From Ignavibacteria bacterium (GTDB lineage: Bacteria > Bacteroidota > Ignavibacteria > Kapaibacteriales > UBA2268): DNA of 63,905 nucleotides. Location: assembly GCA_012518115.1 (NCBI GenBank), contig JAAYTD010000032.1:1-63905 (forward strand). The letters run 5' to 3'. The notes beneath the pieces were generated by a model. It was not told where the DNA came from and made no database searches. It saw only the letters and a program-made list of their open reading frames with translations. The translations under genes and the position numbers were made by a program. The number at the start of each line of letters is the position of its first letter. Position 1 is the first letter of the stretch. Below are positions 24,900-33,793 of the stretch, piece after piece.

Positions 24900-27686
24900 A
24901 TGGCAAAAACAAAAAAAACTATGACAAAAACAAAAAAGTATGTTTATTCGTTTGGTGGCAAGAAAGCTGAAGGTAAAGCGGATATGAGAAATTTATTAGG
25001 TGGGAAGGGTGCAAATCTTGCGGAAATGTGTTTATTAGGATTGCCGGTTCCTGCCGGATTAACAATTACAACAGAAGCTTGTACAGATTATTATGCAAAT
25101 AATTGCAAATTACCTTCCGGTTTGATGGACGAAGTATGGGAAGGAATGAAAAGTGTTGAAAAAGTTATGGGATTAAAATATAATTGTTCTAACAACCCGC
25201 TTTTACTTTCGTGTCGTTCGGGAGCTCGTAGTTCTATGCCGGGAATGATGGATACTGTTTTAAATATTGGACTTAGTTCCAAAACTATACCTGGCTTGAT
25301 TAAAAAGACTAACAACCCACGTTTTGTTTACGATTCTTATCGCAGACTAATAATGATGTATGCTGACGTTGTTATGGAAAAATCTGAAGGTGTTGAACCG
25401 GAAGATGGTAAAGGAATACGTAAAATTTTAGATGATATGTTTGATGATTTTAAACGCAAACGTGGCTATAAATTAGATGTTGAAGTTACTGCTGATGAGC
25501 TTAAGCAGCTATCAATTGATTTCAAAGCGAAAATTAAAGAAGTGCTTGGAAAAGATTTTCCAGACGATGCTAAGGAACAATTAGAAGGTAGTATTAAAGC
25601 AGTTTTCAAGAGTTGGAACGGAAAAAAGGCTGTTGCTTATCGTAGAATAGAAGGAATTCCTGATGATTGGGGAACAGCTGTAAATGTTCAAGCTATGGTT
25701 TTTGGTAACATGGGTGATAGTTCTGCAACTGGTGTAGCATTTACTCGTAATCCAGCGACTGGCGAAAATCAATTCTATGGTGAATGGTTAATAAATGCAC
25801 AAGGTGAAGACGTAGTTGCAGGTATTCGTACTCCAAATCCGTTAAATGATGATACTAAGAACGAACAAAATAAGCATTTACACTCAATGCAAGAGTTAAT
25901 GCCGAAAACTTATAAAGAGTTATGCGATATTCGTAAAATTTTAGAGAAAAACTATAAGGATATGTTAGATATAGAGTTTACAATTCAAGATGGTACTCTC
26001 TATATGTTACAATGTCGTGTAGGTAAAAGAACTGGAGTTGCAGCTATCAATATGGCTCTTGATATGTGCAAAGAGAAATTAATTAAAGAGAAAGATGTTG
26101 TTCTTAGAGTTACACCTGCTCAATTAGACGAGCTCTTGCACCCAATATTAGATGCTGCTGATGAAGCTAAACATGAAGTTATAGCTAAAGGTTTACCTGC
26201 AGGTCCGGGCGGAGCTTTTGGTAAAATTGCATTAACAAGTGAAAAAGCTATGGAATATAACGCAGCAGGAATAAAAAATATTCTTGTACGTGAAGAAACT
26301 AATCCTGAAGACGTAGAAGGTATGCGCGCTGCTTACGGAGTTTTAACTGCTCGCGGTGGAATGACTTCTCACGCTGCATTAGTTGCTCGCGGTTGGGGAA
26401 AATGCTGTATAGTTGGTTGCGAAGCTTTACATATTGATTTAGAGAAAAAACAAATAAAAATTAATGATAAAATTTATAAAGAAGGCGATATTTTAAGCTT
26501 GAACGGAACAAGAGGTTGGGTGTACGATAAAGAAATAAAAATGATTGACGCTACTGAAAACCCACGTTTCCAAGAGTTTATGAAAGTCGTTGATAAATAT
26601 CGTAAGATGGGAGTTCGTACAAATGCTGATACTCCTGAAGATGCTCAAAATGCTATTAATTTTGGTGCTGAAGGTATAGGTTTGTTTAGAATTGAACATA
26701 TGTTCTACGGACAAGATAGTGAAAAACCATTGGCTAAACTTCGTAATATGATTTTAGCAAATAATACTGAAGAACGTGTTGCTGCTTCAAAAGAATTAGA
26801 ACCGTTTATAAAAGCAACGGCTAAAGGAACTTTGAAAGTTATGGACGGCAAACCGCTTACTTTCCGTTTAATAGATCCGCCTTTACATGAATTCGTACCA
26901 CAAACAGAAGATAAACAACGCGAGCTAGCTAAAGAACGTAAAATGAGCTTTGAAGAACTTCACAAACGTATTGAAGCTTTACATGAAGTTAATCCTATGA
27001 TGGGGTTACGTGGTGTGAGAGTTGGAATCGTATATCCTGAAATTACAGAAATTCAGTTCCGCGCGCTATTTGAAGCTACTGCTGAATTGATGAAAGAAGG
27101 AAAAGATCCACAATTAGAAATAATGGTACCTCTTACAATTTCAGTTAAAGAGCTAAAACACCAAAAAGAAATCGCTGATAGAGTACAAGCAGAAGTTGAA
27201 AGTAAATTTGGAGTTAAAATTAAGTATCTATACGGAACAATGATAGAAGTTCCACGCGCTACTTTAGTTGCTGATGAAATCGCTGAAGTTGCTGACTTCT
27301 TCTCCTATGGAACAAATGATTTAACTCAAATGACTTTTGGTTTCTCAAGAGACGATGTAAACTCTATTGTCAATAATTATATTGATAATGGAATTATTGA
27401 TAACGATCCATTTAACACTTTAGATCAAGAAGGCGTTGGACAATTAGTTAGATTAGGTACAGAGCTCGGACGCCTTACTAAAAAGAAATTGAAAGTTGGT
27501 GTGTGTGGAGAACACGGAGGCGACCCTGCTTCAGTTGAGTTTTTCTTTAATACAGGTTTTGATTATGTGTCTTGCTCTCCATTTAGGGTACCTGTTGCAC
27601 GTTTAGCAGCTGCTCAAGCTTCTATTAAAGCTATGCCTGAAAAAAAGGAAGAGAAACCTAAAAAAACTTGCAAAAAGAAAAAATAA
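24900..27686 (+). CDS. ppdK: Pyruvate, phosphate dikinase
   Basis: 928 aa. Interconverts pyruvate, ATP and phosphate with phosphoenolpyruvate, AMP and pyrophosphate; it can run in the glycolytic direction in anaerobes or in gluconeogenesis. The N-terminal nucleotide-binding domain starts YSFGGKKAEG and has SCRSGARSSMPGMMDT; the phosphohistidine domain has GGMTSHAAL with the catalytic His491; the C-terminal PEP/pyruvate barrel ends with GVCGEHGGDP, whose Cys869 is the catalytic acid. The extra C-terminal tail (about 15 residues) is Lys-rich, KKEEKPKKTCKKKK. A short Lys/Thr-rich N-terminal repeat precedes the domain. Confidence 0.97.
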   Translation: MAKTKKTMTKTKKYVYSFGGKKAEGKADMRNLLGGKGANLAEMCLLGLPVPAGLTITTEACTDYYANNCKLPSGLMDEVWEGMKSVEKVMGLKYNCSNNPLLLSCRSGARSSMPGMMDTVLNIGLSSKTIPGLIKKTNNPRFVYDSYRRLIMMYADVVMEKSEGVEPEDGKGIRKILDDMFDDFKRKRGYKLDVEVTADELKQLSIDFKAKIKEVLGKDFPDDAKEQLEGSIKAVFKSWNGKKAVAYRRIEGIPDDWGTAVNVQAMVFGNMGDSSATGVAFTRNPATGENQFYGEWLINAQGEDVVAGIRTPNPLNDDTKNEQNKHLHSMQELMPKTYKELCDIRKILEKNYKDMLDIEFTIQDGTLYMLQCRVGKRTGVAAINMALDMCKEKLIKEKDVVLRVTPAQLDELLHPILDAADEAKHEVIAKGLPAGPGGAFGKIALTSEKAMEYNAAGIKNILVREETNPEDVEGMRAAYGVLTARGGMTSHAALVARGWGKCCIVGCEALHIDLEKKQIKINDKIYKEGDILSLNGTRGWVYDKEIKMIDATENPRFQEFMKVVDKYRKMGVRTNADTPEDAQNAINFGAEGIGLFRIEHMFYGQDSEKPLAKLRNMILANNTEERVAASKELEPFIKATAKGTLKVMDGKPLTFRLIDPPLHEFVPQTEDKQRELAKERKMSFEELHKRIEALHEVNPMMGLRGVRVGIVYPEITEIQFRALFEATAELMKEGKDPQLEIMVPLTISVKELKHQKEIADRVQAEVESKFGVKIKYLYGTMIEVPRATLVADEIAEVADFFSYGTNDLTQMTFGFSRDDVNSIVNNYIDNGIIDNDPFNTLDQEGVGQLVRLGTELGRLTKKKLKVGVCGEHGGDPASVEFFFNTGFDYVSCSPFRVPVARLAAAQASIKAMPEKKEEKPKKTCKKKK

Positions 27687-27702
27687 AAATTAGTTTATAA
27701 CA

Positions 27703-27743
27703 AAAAAAATAGGCTGTTCAAAATTTTGGATAGCCTGTTTTTT
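27703..27743 (+). terminator. Terminator of ppdK
   Basis: A-run then stem AGGCT (27711-27715) with AGCCT (27732-27736), lengthened by A/T pairs outside, followed by a long T run. Confidence 0.85.
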
Positions 27744-27828
27744 TTTCTATATTTTGAAAAGAAACAGATAGTAGCTGTCAGTGATAGCTTTAGCTTATCG
27801 ATAAAAAATATAAACTAAGATATAATTT

Positions 27829-28803
27829 CTAAAATAACGTATTTTCAGACTGATTTTTTTGTTGTGAAAGAATTTTAGAAATAGAAAAATATCCACGTCC
27901 AAATTTTTCAGATAAAAGTTCTATTACATTTTTTTTAGTATAGCCAGATTTATAGTAATTATTATATTCTTCTACAATATCTTTTATTTCTTTATCACTT
28001 AACGGCTTACCTTGTTGAAATAATTTATTATTAGGGACTTTTCGCAGCGTTTCTATAAGTTCACCTTTTTTTATTTCTTTCATAATCTCAATTTGATAGT
28101 CAAACGCATTTTTATTTATTTCAAATCCGCAAGCATTGCGACCTAATCCAATAGCTACTTTAGCAGTAGAAAAACTTCCGAGAAAAAAATCACATACCAT
28201 ATCGTCAGGATTACTTGAATACATTATGATTTTCGTTAGCAAAGATTTAGGTAATTCATTTTTATTTTTGATTTGTCCCGGTTTATATTCTCTATTTATT
28301 ATCCAAACATCTTCTCGGTCTTGATAGTTCAGCGAACCGCCTGCTTTATCTTTTTCGCTATCTGCATAAAAAGCATAAGTGTTAAATGTAACTTTTCCAA
28401 AAGGTTTAGTATAATATAAAATATGATAATGAGAGGAAACATATTTTGTTTTCGTGTAAACTCCAAAATTATATTTCCAAATAATATGGTTTCTTTCCTC
28501 TAAACTTGTTTCAGCTAAAGCATTTAGAATATGGCGTAAATGTGTGTAACCTGAAACAATATATATACTTCCACCGGGCTTTAAAACGCGTTCCGCTTCT
28601 TTTATCCAAGCCAATGAAAAATTAGGGTAATCTGTTTCTGCTACTTCAACATAACCTGAAATGACATTATCTTCGTTTCTATTGTAATGCTTATCTAATT
28701 TATCACCACTAATACCATAAGGTGGATCTGTAACTATTAAATCAATAGAATTATCTGCTAAATATTTTTTAGCACCTGATATACAATCTTCGTTATAAAA
28801 CAT
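27829..28803 (-). CDS. DNA methyltransferase, beta-type (N6-adenine or N4-cytosine)
   Basis: 324 aa site-specific methyltransferase. The catalytic motif IV DPPYGISG comes first (residues 26-33) and the SAM motif I, VCDFFLGSFSTAKVAIGLGR (203-222), comes late, which is the beta-class order. EAERVLKPGGSIYIVSG and IIWKYNFGVYT lie between. Motif I has Phe where FxGxG members have the last Gly. After about residue 240 there is a Lys-rich region and a helix-turn-helix-like end (GYTKKNVIELLSEKFGRGYF). It starts on the stop codon of the adjacent nuclease-like gene (TAATG overlap), so the two form a candidate type II restriction-modification unit. Recognition site unknown. Confidence 0.92.
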   Translation of the reverse strand: MFYNEDCISGAKKYLADNSIDLIVTDPPYGISGDKLDKHYNRNEDNVISGYVEVAETDYPNFSLAWIKEAERVLKPGGSIYIVSGYTHLRHILNALAETSLEERNHIIWKYNFGVYTKTKYVSSHYHILYYTKPFGKVTFNTYAFYADSEKDKAGGSLNYQDREDVWIINREYKPGQIKNKNELPKSLLTKIIMYSSNPDDMVCDFFLGSFSTAKVAIGLGRNACGFEINKNAFDYQIEIMKEIKKGELIETLRKVPNNKLFQQGKPLSDKEIKDIVEEYNNYYKSGYTKKNVIELLSEKFGRGYFSISKILSQQKNQSENTLF

Positions 28804-29453
28804 TATATTTCTAAAATGTGAGTTTCAAAATAATTAATTCGTTCTAAATCAAGTACATATTTCTCTTTGCGGGGCATTCCGTTTGAGTTTCTTCCTTGTC
28901 GCATAATATCCAATATTTCAAGATTATCAGCTTTAATGACCAAAAAAATAATTTCTGTTAACACCGCTTGTGTTTTTCTATATCTTGATATTGATGTTCT
29001 TTTCTTTCTTTCTTTTTCGTATTGTGACATACCGCCTTTTAATTCAGTATGCCATTTTTGAAAGCTTCTGTCTTTGTCATTATATTCAACATCACATAAA
29101 GCAATTATTTCGCCATGATAGCCATATTTTTCTATAGCTTGTTCCATTGCGTTTATATCGTTTAATATAATTTTATGGAGATGGCTTTTTATAGCTGATG
29201 CTTTTAAGTCCCAATTAATATGACCTTTTAAGTCAAAAACAACATTATCAAATTTGTCGCCTGGAAATTGAAAATACTTTTCTAATAATTGTTTGGCTTT
29301 AAATTCAAAATAAAAAGCCCACCATTCCATTTGTCGCCAATTATAATCGGCATCTTTAAGTTCTAAAATGCAAGATTTTCCGTCCCAAGCTACAGGCAGA
29401 AATTTTAATTTATCATTAAAGATTTCAATATCTTTTGTATAAAATGCACACAT
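28803..29453 (-). CDS. Candidate type II restriction endonuclease
   Basis: 216 aa. I do not recognise a named family. A PD-(D/E)xK-like arrangement is visible: E50 in YFEFKAKQLLE, D74 in VVFDLKG and D82-L-K84 in NWDLKA. A strand GEIIALCDVEYNDKD and a basic segment KERKKRTSISRYRK (148-160) follow, which could contact DNA. The decisive argument is context: it is directly upstream of, and overlaps by one base, a beta-class DNA methyltransferase. It follows guaA by 39 bp on the same strand. It could instead be an accessory protein of the methyltransferase; nuclease role is an inference. Confidence 0.65.
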   Translation of the reverse strand: MCAFYTKDIEIFNDKLKFLPVAWDGKSCILELKDADYNWRQMEWWAFYFEFKAKQLLEKYFQFPGDKFDNVVFDLKGHINWDLKASAIKSHLHKIILNDINAMEQAIEKYGYHGEIIALCDVEYNDKDRSFQKWHTELKGGMSQYEKERKKRTSISRYRKTQAVLTEIIFLVIKADNLEILDIMRQGRNSNGMPRKEKYVLDLERINYFETHILEI

Positions 29454-29492
29454 AACAAATCTATTTTCTATTTTCTATTTTCTATATTTAAT

Positions 29493-31031
29493 TTATTCCC
29501 ATTCAATTGTTCCGGGCGGTTTGCTTGTAATATCGTAAACAACGCGATTAATGCCACGAACTTCGTTAATAATTCTGCTTGATATTTTACTCAATATATC
29601 ATGTGGAATAGGGTAGCAATCTGCGGTCATTCCGTCAATAGAACGTACTGCACGGATAGCACAAGTGTTTTCGTAAGTACGCTCATCGCCCATTATGCCT
29701 ACGCTTTTAACTGGCAAAAGTACAGCAAAAGCTTGCCAAATTTCATCATAGATATTAGCATTATGGAGCTCTTCTAAAAATATTGTATCGGCTTTTTGTA
29801 GTATCGCAACTTTTTCTTCAGTTACATCACCGATAATTCTAATAGCTAGTCCTGGACCAGGAAAAGGATGTCGCTTTATAAACCATTCGGGAACTCCAAG
29901 TTCTATTCCTATCTTGCGGACTTCATCTTTAAATAATTCGCGAAATGGTTCTAATACTTTTAAGTTCATTTTTTCGGGTAATCCGCCAACATTATGGTGA
30001 GATTTTATAGTTTGTGAAGGTCCTTTTACCGATACAGATTCAATTACGTCAGGATAAAGAGTTCCTTGTGCTAGCCACTTGCAATCTTTGAACTTAGCAG
30101 CTTCTTTTTCAAACAATTCTACAAAAAGGTTTCCAATGATTTTACGTTTTCTTTCAGGATCAGTAATATTTTTTAATGCGTTTAGAAAATCTTCTTGTCC
30201 GTTAATTATGTCAATTGATATGTCAAAATTTTGTTTAAAAAGTCGCATAATCGTTTCACTTTCATTAGCGCGCATTAAGCCAGAATCTACATGAAAACAT
30301 ATCAATTTATCGCCGATAGCTTTATGTAAAAGTACTGCTAAAACAGTGGAATCAACGCCGCCACTAAGAGCACATAAAACACGGTCTTCACCAACTGTTT
30401 TGCGGATGTTTTCAATACTTTCGTTAATAAAATGAGTTGAAGTCCAATTCTTTTTGCATTGACAGATGTTAATTACAAAATTTTCAAGAATTTTTTTGCC
30501 AAATTCTGAATGATTAACTTCAGGGTGAAACTGTACGCCATATATTTTCTTTTCTGTATTGCGAATAGCTGCAACAGGGCAAGTCTTTGATTTTGCAATT
30601 AGTTCAAATCCTTCAGGAATTTTAGAAACGGAATCACCATGGCTCATCCAAACAGTACTGTTATTTTCAACATCTTTAAGTAAGTCATCGTTTATTAAAA
30701 TAGATAACTCAGCTTTGCCATATTCGCGATGTTCCGTTAGATTTTTAACTTCACCGCCTAAACTAAAAACAGTATATTGCAAGCCATAGCAAATACCAAG
30801 AATAGGTACATTTAGCTCGTAAAAATTAAAACTTGGATAAGGTGCATCTTTTTGATATACACTTGAAGGACCGCCTGAAAAAATTATTCCTGTCGGTGCA
30901 ATTTTCAAAACATTTTCTTTGCTGATATTAAACGGATGTATTTCAGCGTAAACTCCTATTTCACGAACTCTTCGTGCAACTAATTGAGTATATTGAGAAC
31001 CAAAATCAAGAATTAAAATTTTATCGCTCAT
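29493..31031 (-). CDS. guaA: GMP synthase (glutamine-hydrolysing)
   Basis: 512 aa, full length. Converts XMP to GMP using ATP and glutamine. N-terminal class I amidotransferase with the catalytic Cys in LGICYGLQYT and His/Glu in VQFHPEVNHSEFG; ATP-pyrophosphatase domain with the P-loop ALSGGVDSTV; and the C-terminal dimerisation domain ending RVVYDITSKPPGTIEWE. All catalytic residues are present. A -7 element at 31066-31073 lies upstream. The two restriction-modification genes follow on the same strand after 39 bp and may be read from the guaA promoter. Confidence 0.97.
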   Translation of the reverse strand: MSDKILILDFGSQYTQLVARRVREIGVYAEIHPFNISKENVLKIAPTGIIFSGGPSSVYQKDAPYPSFNFYELNVPILGICYGLQYTVFSLGGEVKNLTEHREYGKAELSILINDDLLKDVENNSTVWMSHGDSVSKIPEGFELIAKSKTCPVAAIRNTEKKIYGVQFHPEVNHSEFGKKILENFVINICQCKKNWTSTHFINESIENIRKTVGEDRVLCALSGGVDSTVLAVLLHKAIGDKLICFHVDSGLMRANESETIMRLFKQNFDISIDIINGQEDFLNALKNITDPERKRKIIGNLFVELFEKEAAKFKDCKWLAQGTLYPDVIESVSVKGPSQTIKSHHNVGGLPEKMNLKVLEPFRELFKDEVRKIGIELGVPEWFIKRHPFPGPGLAIRIIGDVTEEKVAILQKADTIFLEELHNANIYDEIWQAFAVLLPVKSVGIMGDERTYENTCAIRAVRSIDGMTADCYPIPHDILSKISSRIINEVRGINRVVYDITSKPPGTIEWE

Positions 31032-31065
31032 TGTTTTACCTGCTAATTATAAATAAATTAATTTA

Positions 31066-31073
31066 CAAATATA
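31066..31073 (-). promoter_or_regulatory. -7 promoter element upstream of guaA
   Basis: TATATTTG on the minus strand, exact TAnnTTTG, 35 bp before the guaA ATG. -33 box not evident. Confidence 0.5.
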
Positions 31074-31225
31074 CGACTTTTTTAATATACTTAAATAAAC
31101 GAAATAATTATGTTGAAAAAAAATATCGGTATAGTTTTTGTTAATTGTTTTTAAAACTCTTAATATTATTGTTATTTTGCCGATAAATATTAGGTATTTT
31201 TAATTTTATTTTATATATTTTGAGT

Positions 31226-33112
31226 ATGATAGAAATAATAAAAAAATATAATATATTTTATATAGTTTTGCTGACATTAGCATTTTTTTCTTCTTGTAAA
31301 ACGGTTGATAAATGTGCTGAAAATCCTGAAATAGGTAATCTTGGTAGTATTTTAAATAGTAATCTTGACGAGCATTCGCCAAGTATTTTAGTTTTGCCTG
31401 AAGAAGTTAAAACTGCTTTTCCTAATGTAGATACAAAAGATTATTTATATTATACAACTACTCGTTATGATCAAGGTTCAAACGAGGCTGTTTACCGTGC
31501 AAAACTTATGGAACTCAATGATGGAATAGAGCTAGTAGATGATCCAAATTTCCCTATAAATGATACATTAAATTTTCGTAATGCTGGTTTGCCAAGTTTT
31601 TTCTATAATGAGACTAGCGGAAAATTAGAACTTTATTTTGCTGCTTTACCTAAGAAAGGTAGATTAAGTCGTGATATTTTCTTTTCGGAGTTTAATTTTG
31701 AGGAAAACGCTTGGAGCGAGGCAAAAAGTCTTTCGGATATAAATTCATCTCACTATGAATCGCATCCAGCTATTTCGCCCGACGGAAAAATCCTTGTATT
31801 TTCTTCTGATAGACCGGGTGGTTTAGGTGATATTGATTTGTGGTATTCAGTAAGAAATGATACTGCTTGGAGTACTCCCGTGAATTTGGGAGAGGGAATA
31901 AATACAAAATCTACTGATTATACGCCGTCATTTTTGCCGAATATGGATTTACTTTTTGCTTCAAATGGTTTTGAGAAAGATAGAACTGATTTTGATATTT
32001 TTGTAGCAAAATTTGTACAAGATACTGAAGAAAGCGTTGAGCCCGCTGAAGTTGATACTTTAGTGGAAAATGAAAGTTTATCTAAATCTCTCTGGGAAAA
32101 TCCAACACCTTTTAATTATCCAATTAATTCCGAATTTGATGAGACTGGTCCTGCCGTACACAATAACACTGTTTATTTATCTTCCAATAGGCGAGGTGGT
32201 TGTGGTGGTAAAGATATTTATGCTTTTCATCTTTGCGGTCCTGTTTTTCTAAATGGTACTATATTTTCATTGGAAGATAATATATTGCTTGAGGGCGATA
32301 TATTTTTGAAAAATGAGGCGGGCGAAGTGCTTGCACATTCTGAAGTTTCCGCAAATGGTACATTTGATTTAGGTGCAATTTTGCCAAACAATAATTATAT
32401 TGTTGATTATAAAAATCGTTGTTTTCCTTTGAGACGTAATATATATGATTTTTCTGCTCCTTGTTCGGACAGTAGCGTGGTTGTTGTTACTTTGCAAATG
32501 GGTTTGCCTGAAAAAAATGCTGAATTAGAACTTACTGAAGTAGAAATCCCTTATTTCGTTACAGGTTACTATAAACCAAATACGGAAATGAATCTTGATG
32601 CACTTAGATTAAAATTTACATATAATCTTTTTGGAAACAGTCAAAAAACAAAATATATTGAAAATCCGGGTGAAAATTATAATAATTTCACTTCACAAGT
32701 TGAAGCGGGCTTAAACGATGTTGTTAATTATATAGCTAATATGATAGGAAGTATTAGAAATTTATGTCTGCCTGAAGAAGAGCGTGGGGTTTTGAAAATT
32801 CATGTTCAAGGTTGGGCGGATCCGCGTCCGATTTCAGCTAATTCGGAATATGCTGATGCTGATATTAACGATACAGTTTTTAATCTAAATGTCAAAAAAG
32901 GCGCTTCAATGGATAATTTGTTGTTATCAAAATTACGCGCTTACTATACTGCAAAATACTTTCAAGAAGAACTAGCTAAAGTTTATTCGTTAGAAGAAAT
33001 TGAAAAAGGAGTTCTGTGGTCAATAGAAGGAATGGGGATTGACACTACAGAAAATGTTGATTTAGAATTAAAACGCAAAGTAAAAATATTTTTGGAATAT
33101 ATAGAAAAGTAA
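31226..33112 (+). CDS. OmpA/PD40-like outer-membrane lipoprotein
   Basis: 628 aa from the ATG at 31226 (an in-frame TTG is at 31220). Signal with lipobox FFSSC. The first half contains WD40-like/PD40 beta-propeller strands typical of T9SS-associated OmpA proteins: ESHPAISPDGKILVFSSDRPGGLGDIDLWYS, then another NNTVYLSSNRRGGCGGKDIYAF. The middle has a carboxypeptidase-regulatory-like strand region. The last 170 residues resemble a diverged OmpA-like peptidoglycan-binding domain: KIHVQGWADPRP and LLSKLRAYYTAKYFQEEL. Likely an outer-membrane or periplasmic protein tethered to peptidoglycan; exact role unknown. Confidence 0.82.
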   Translation: MIEIIKKYNIFYIVLLTLAFFSSCKTVDKCAENPEIGNLGSILNSNLDEHSPSILVLPEEVKTAFPNVDTKDYLYYTTTRYDQGSNEAVYRAKLMELNDGIELVDDPNFPINDTLNFRNAGLPSFFYNETSGKLELYFAALPKKGRLSRDIFFSEFNFEENAWSEAKSLSDINSSHYESHPAISPDGKILVFSSDRPGGLGDIDLWYSVRNDTAWSTPVNLGEGINTKSTDYTPSFLPNMDLLFASNGFEKDRTDFDIFVAKFVQDTEESVEPAEVDTLVENESLSKSLWENPTPFNYPINSEFDETGPAVHNNTVYLSSNRRGGCGGKDIYAFHLCGPVFLNGTIFSLEDNILLEGDIFLKNEAGEVLAHSEVSANGTFDLGAILPNNNYIVDYKNRCFPLRRNIYDFSAPCSDSSVVVVTLQMGLPEKNAELELTEVEIPYFVTGYYKPNTEMNLDALRLKFTYNLFGNSQKTKYIENPGENYNNFTSQVEAGLNDVVNYIANMIGSIRNLCLPEEERGVLKIHVQGWADPRPISANSEYADADINDTVFNLNVKKGASMDNLLLSKLRAYYTAKYFQEELAKVYSLEEIEKGVLWSIEGMGIDTTENVDLELKRKVKIFLEYIEK

Positions 33113-33124
33113 CTATTAGTTACT
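33108..33124. other. 17-bp hairpin spanning both stop codons of convergent genes
   Basis: AGTAACT-ATT-AGTTACT; the plus-strand stop is in the left arm and the minus-strand stop overlaps the loop. No T run follows, so termination here is uncertain. Confidence 0.5.
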
Positions 33125-33793
33125 CAATGCCCATACAATAATATTTACACCAAATTGCATAGCTAGCTCTCGCTTATCTTCAGGGTTAGGATGGACTTCT
33201 TTATCAGCCCAGCCATCACTTGGATTTGATTCATAGGTATAAAGTACGCATAATCTTCCATTGCGAAACAATCCAAATGTTTGTGGAACTTTAGAATCGT
33301 GTTCGTGAATTTTTGGGACACCTTTTTCAAATTTGAAATGAGAGTGGAAAATACCATGTGAATATGGCAATTCTACAAATTTGTCGTCAGGAAAAACAAC
33401 TTTCATCTCTCGTCTAATAAAGTTGTCTAATCCATAATCATCATCTACATATAAAAAACCGCCATTATCTAAATAAGCACGTAAGTTCCTTACTTCACGG
33501 TCAGTTAGTTTCATATTTCCATGTCCTGTTAAGAATAATATCGGATATGAAAATAAATTATCAGAAGCTAAATCAACATATTCATAGACAGCAGCAACAG
33601 GAATATTAGTATTTTTTTTGACATAATTTAATAAGTTTACTTCTGAAGATGGATCAACATACCAATCGCCACCACCAGAATACTTTACTCTAGCTAGTCT
33701 TATCAAACTACTTTCTTTATTTTCTTTTTGTTGTGAAAAAGTAGGTAACGTGGATATAATAAATACTATTAGTAATAAAGTGATTTTTTTCAT
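33116..33793 (-). CDS. DUF4159-domain exported protein
   Basis: 225 aa. Signal peptide (LLLIVFIISTLPTFSQ). The mature part matches the DUF4159 pattern: RLARVKYSGGGDWYVDPSSEVNLL at the start, PILFLTGHGNMKLTDREVRNLR, the GGFLYVDDDYG motif, then SHGIFHSHFKF and FRNGRLCVLYT (shown in parts). The fold is related to glutamine-amidotransferase-like domains without a catalytic triad that I can see. Function unknown. Overlaps hflX by 4 bp (ATGA), so it is the last gene of the rpe-prenyl synthase-hflX operon; the plus-strand lipoprotein ends 3 bp away. Confidence 0.85.
   Translation of the reverse strand: MKKITLLLIVFIISTLPTFSQQKENKESSLIRLARVKYSGGGDWYVDPSSEVNLLNYVKKNTNIPVAAVYEYVDLASDNLFSYPILFLTGHGNMKLTDREVRNLRAYLDNGGFLYVDDDYGLDNFIRREMKVVFPDDKFVELPYSHGIFHSHFKFEKGVPKIHEHDSKVPQTFGLFRNGRLCVLYTYESNPSDGWADKEVHPNPEDKRELAMQFGVNIIVWALSN

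Noticed and set aside
29456-29463. TAGATTTG on the minus strand just before the nuclease-like gene
   Set aside because: Only 2 bp from the start codon and no -33 box; transcription would start inside the gene.
29461-29480. Short tandem CTATTTT repeat between guaA and the nuclease-like gene
   Set aside because: Three 7-bp units only, in A+T-rich spacer; no evidence of phase variation as it is not in a coding frame or between promoter boxes.
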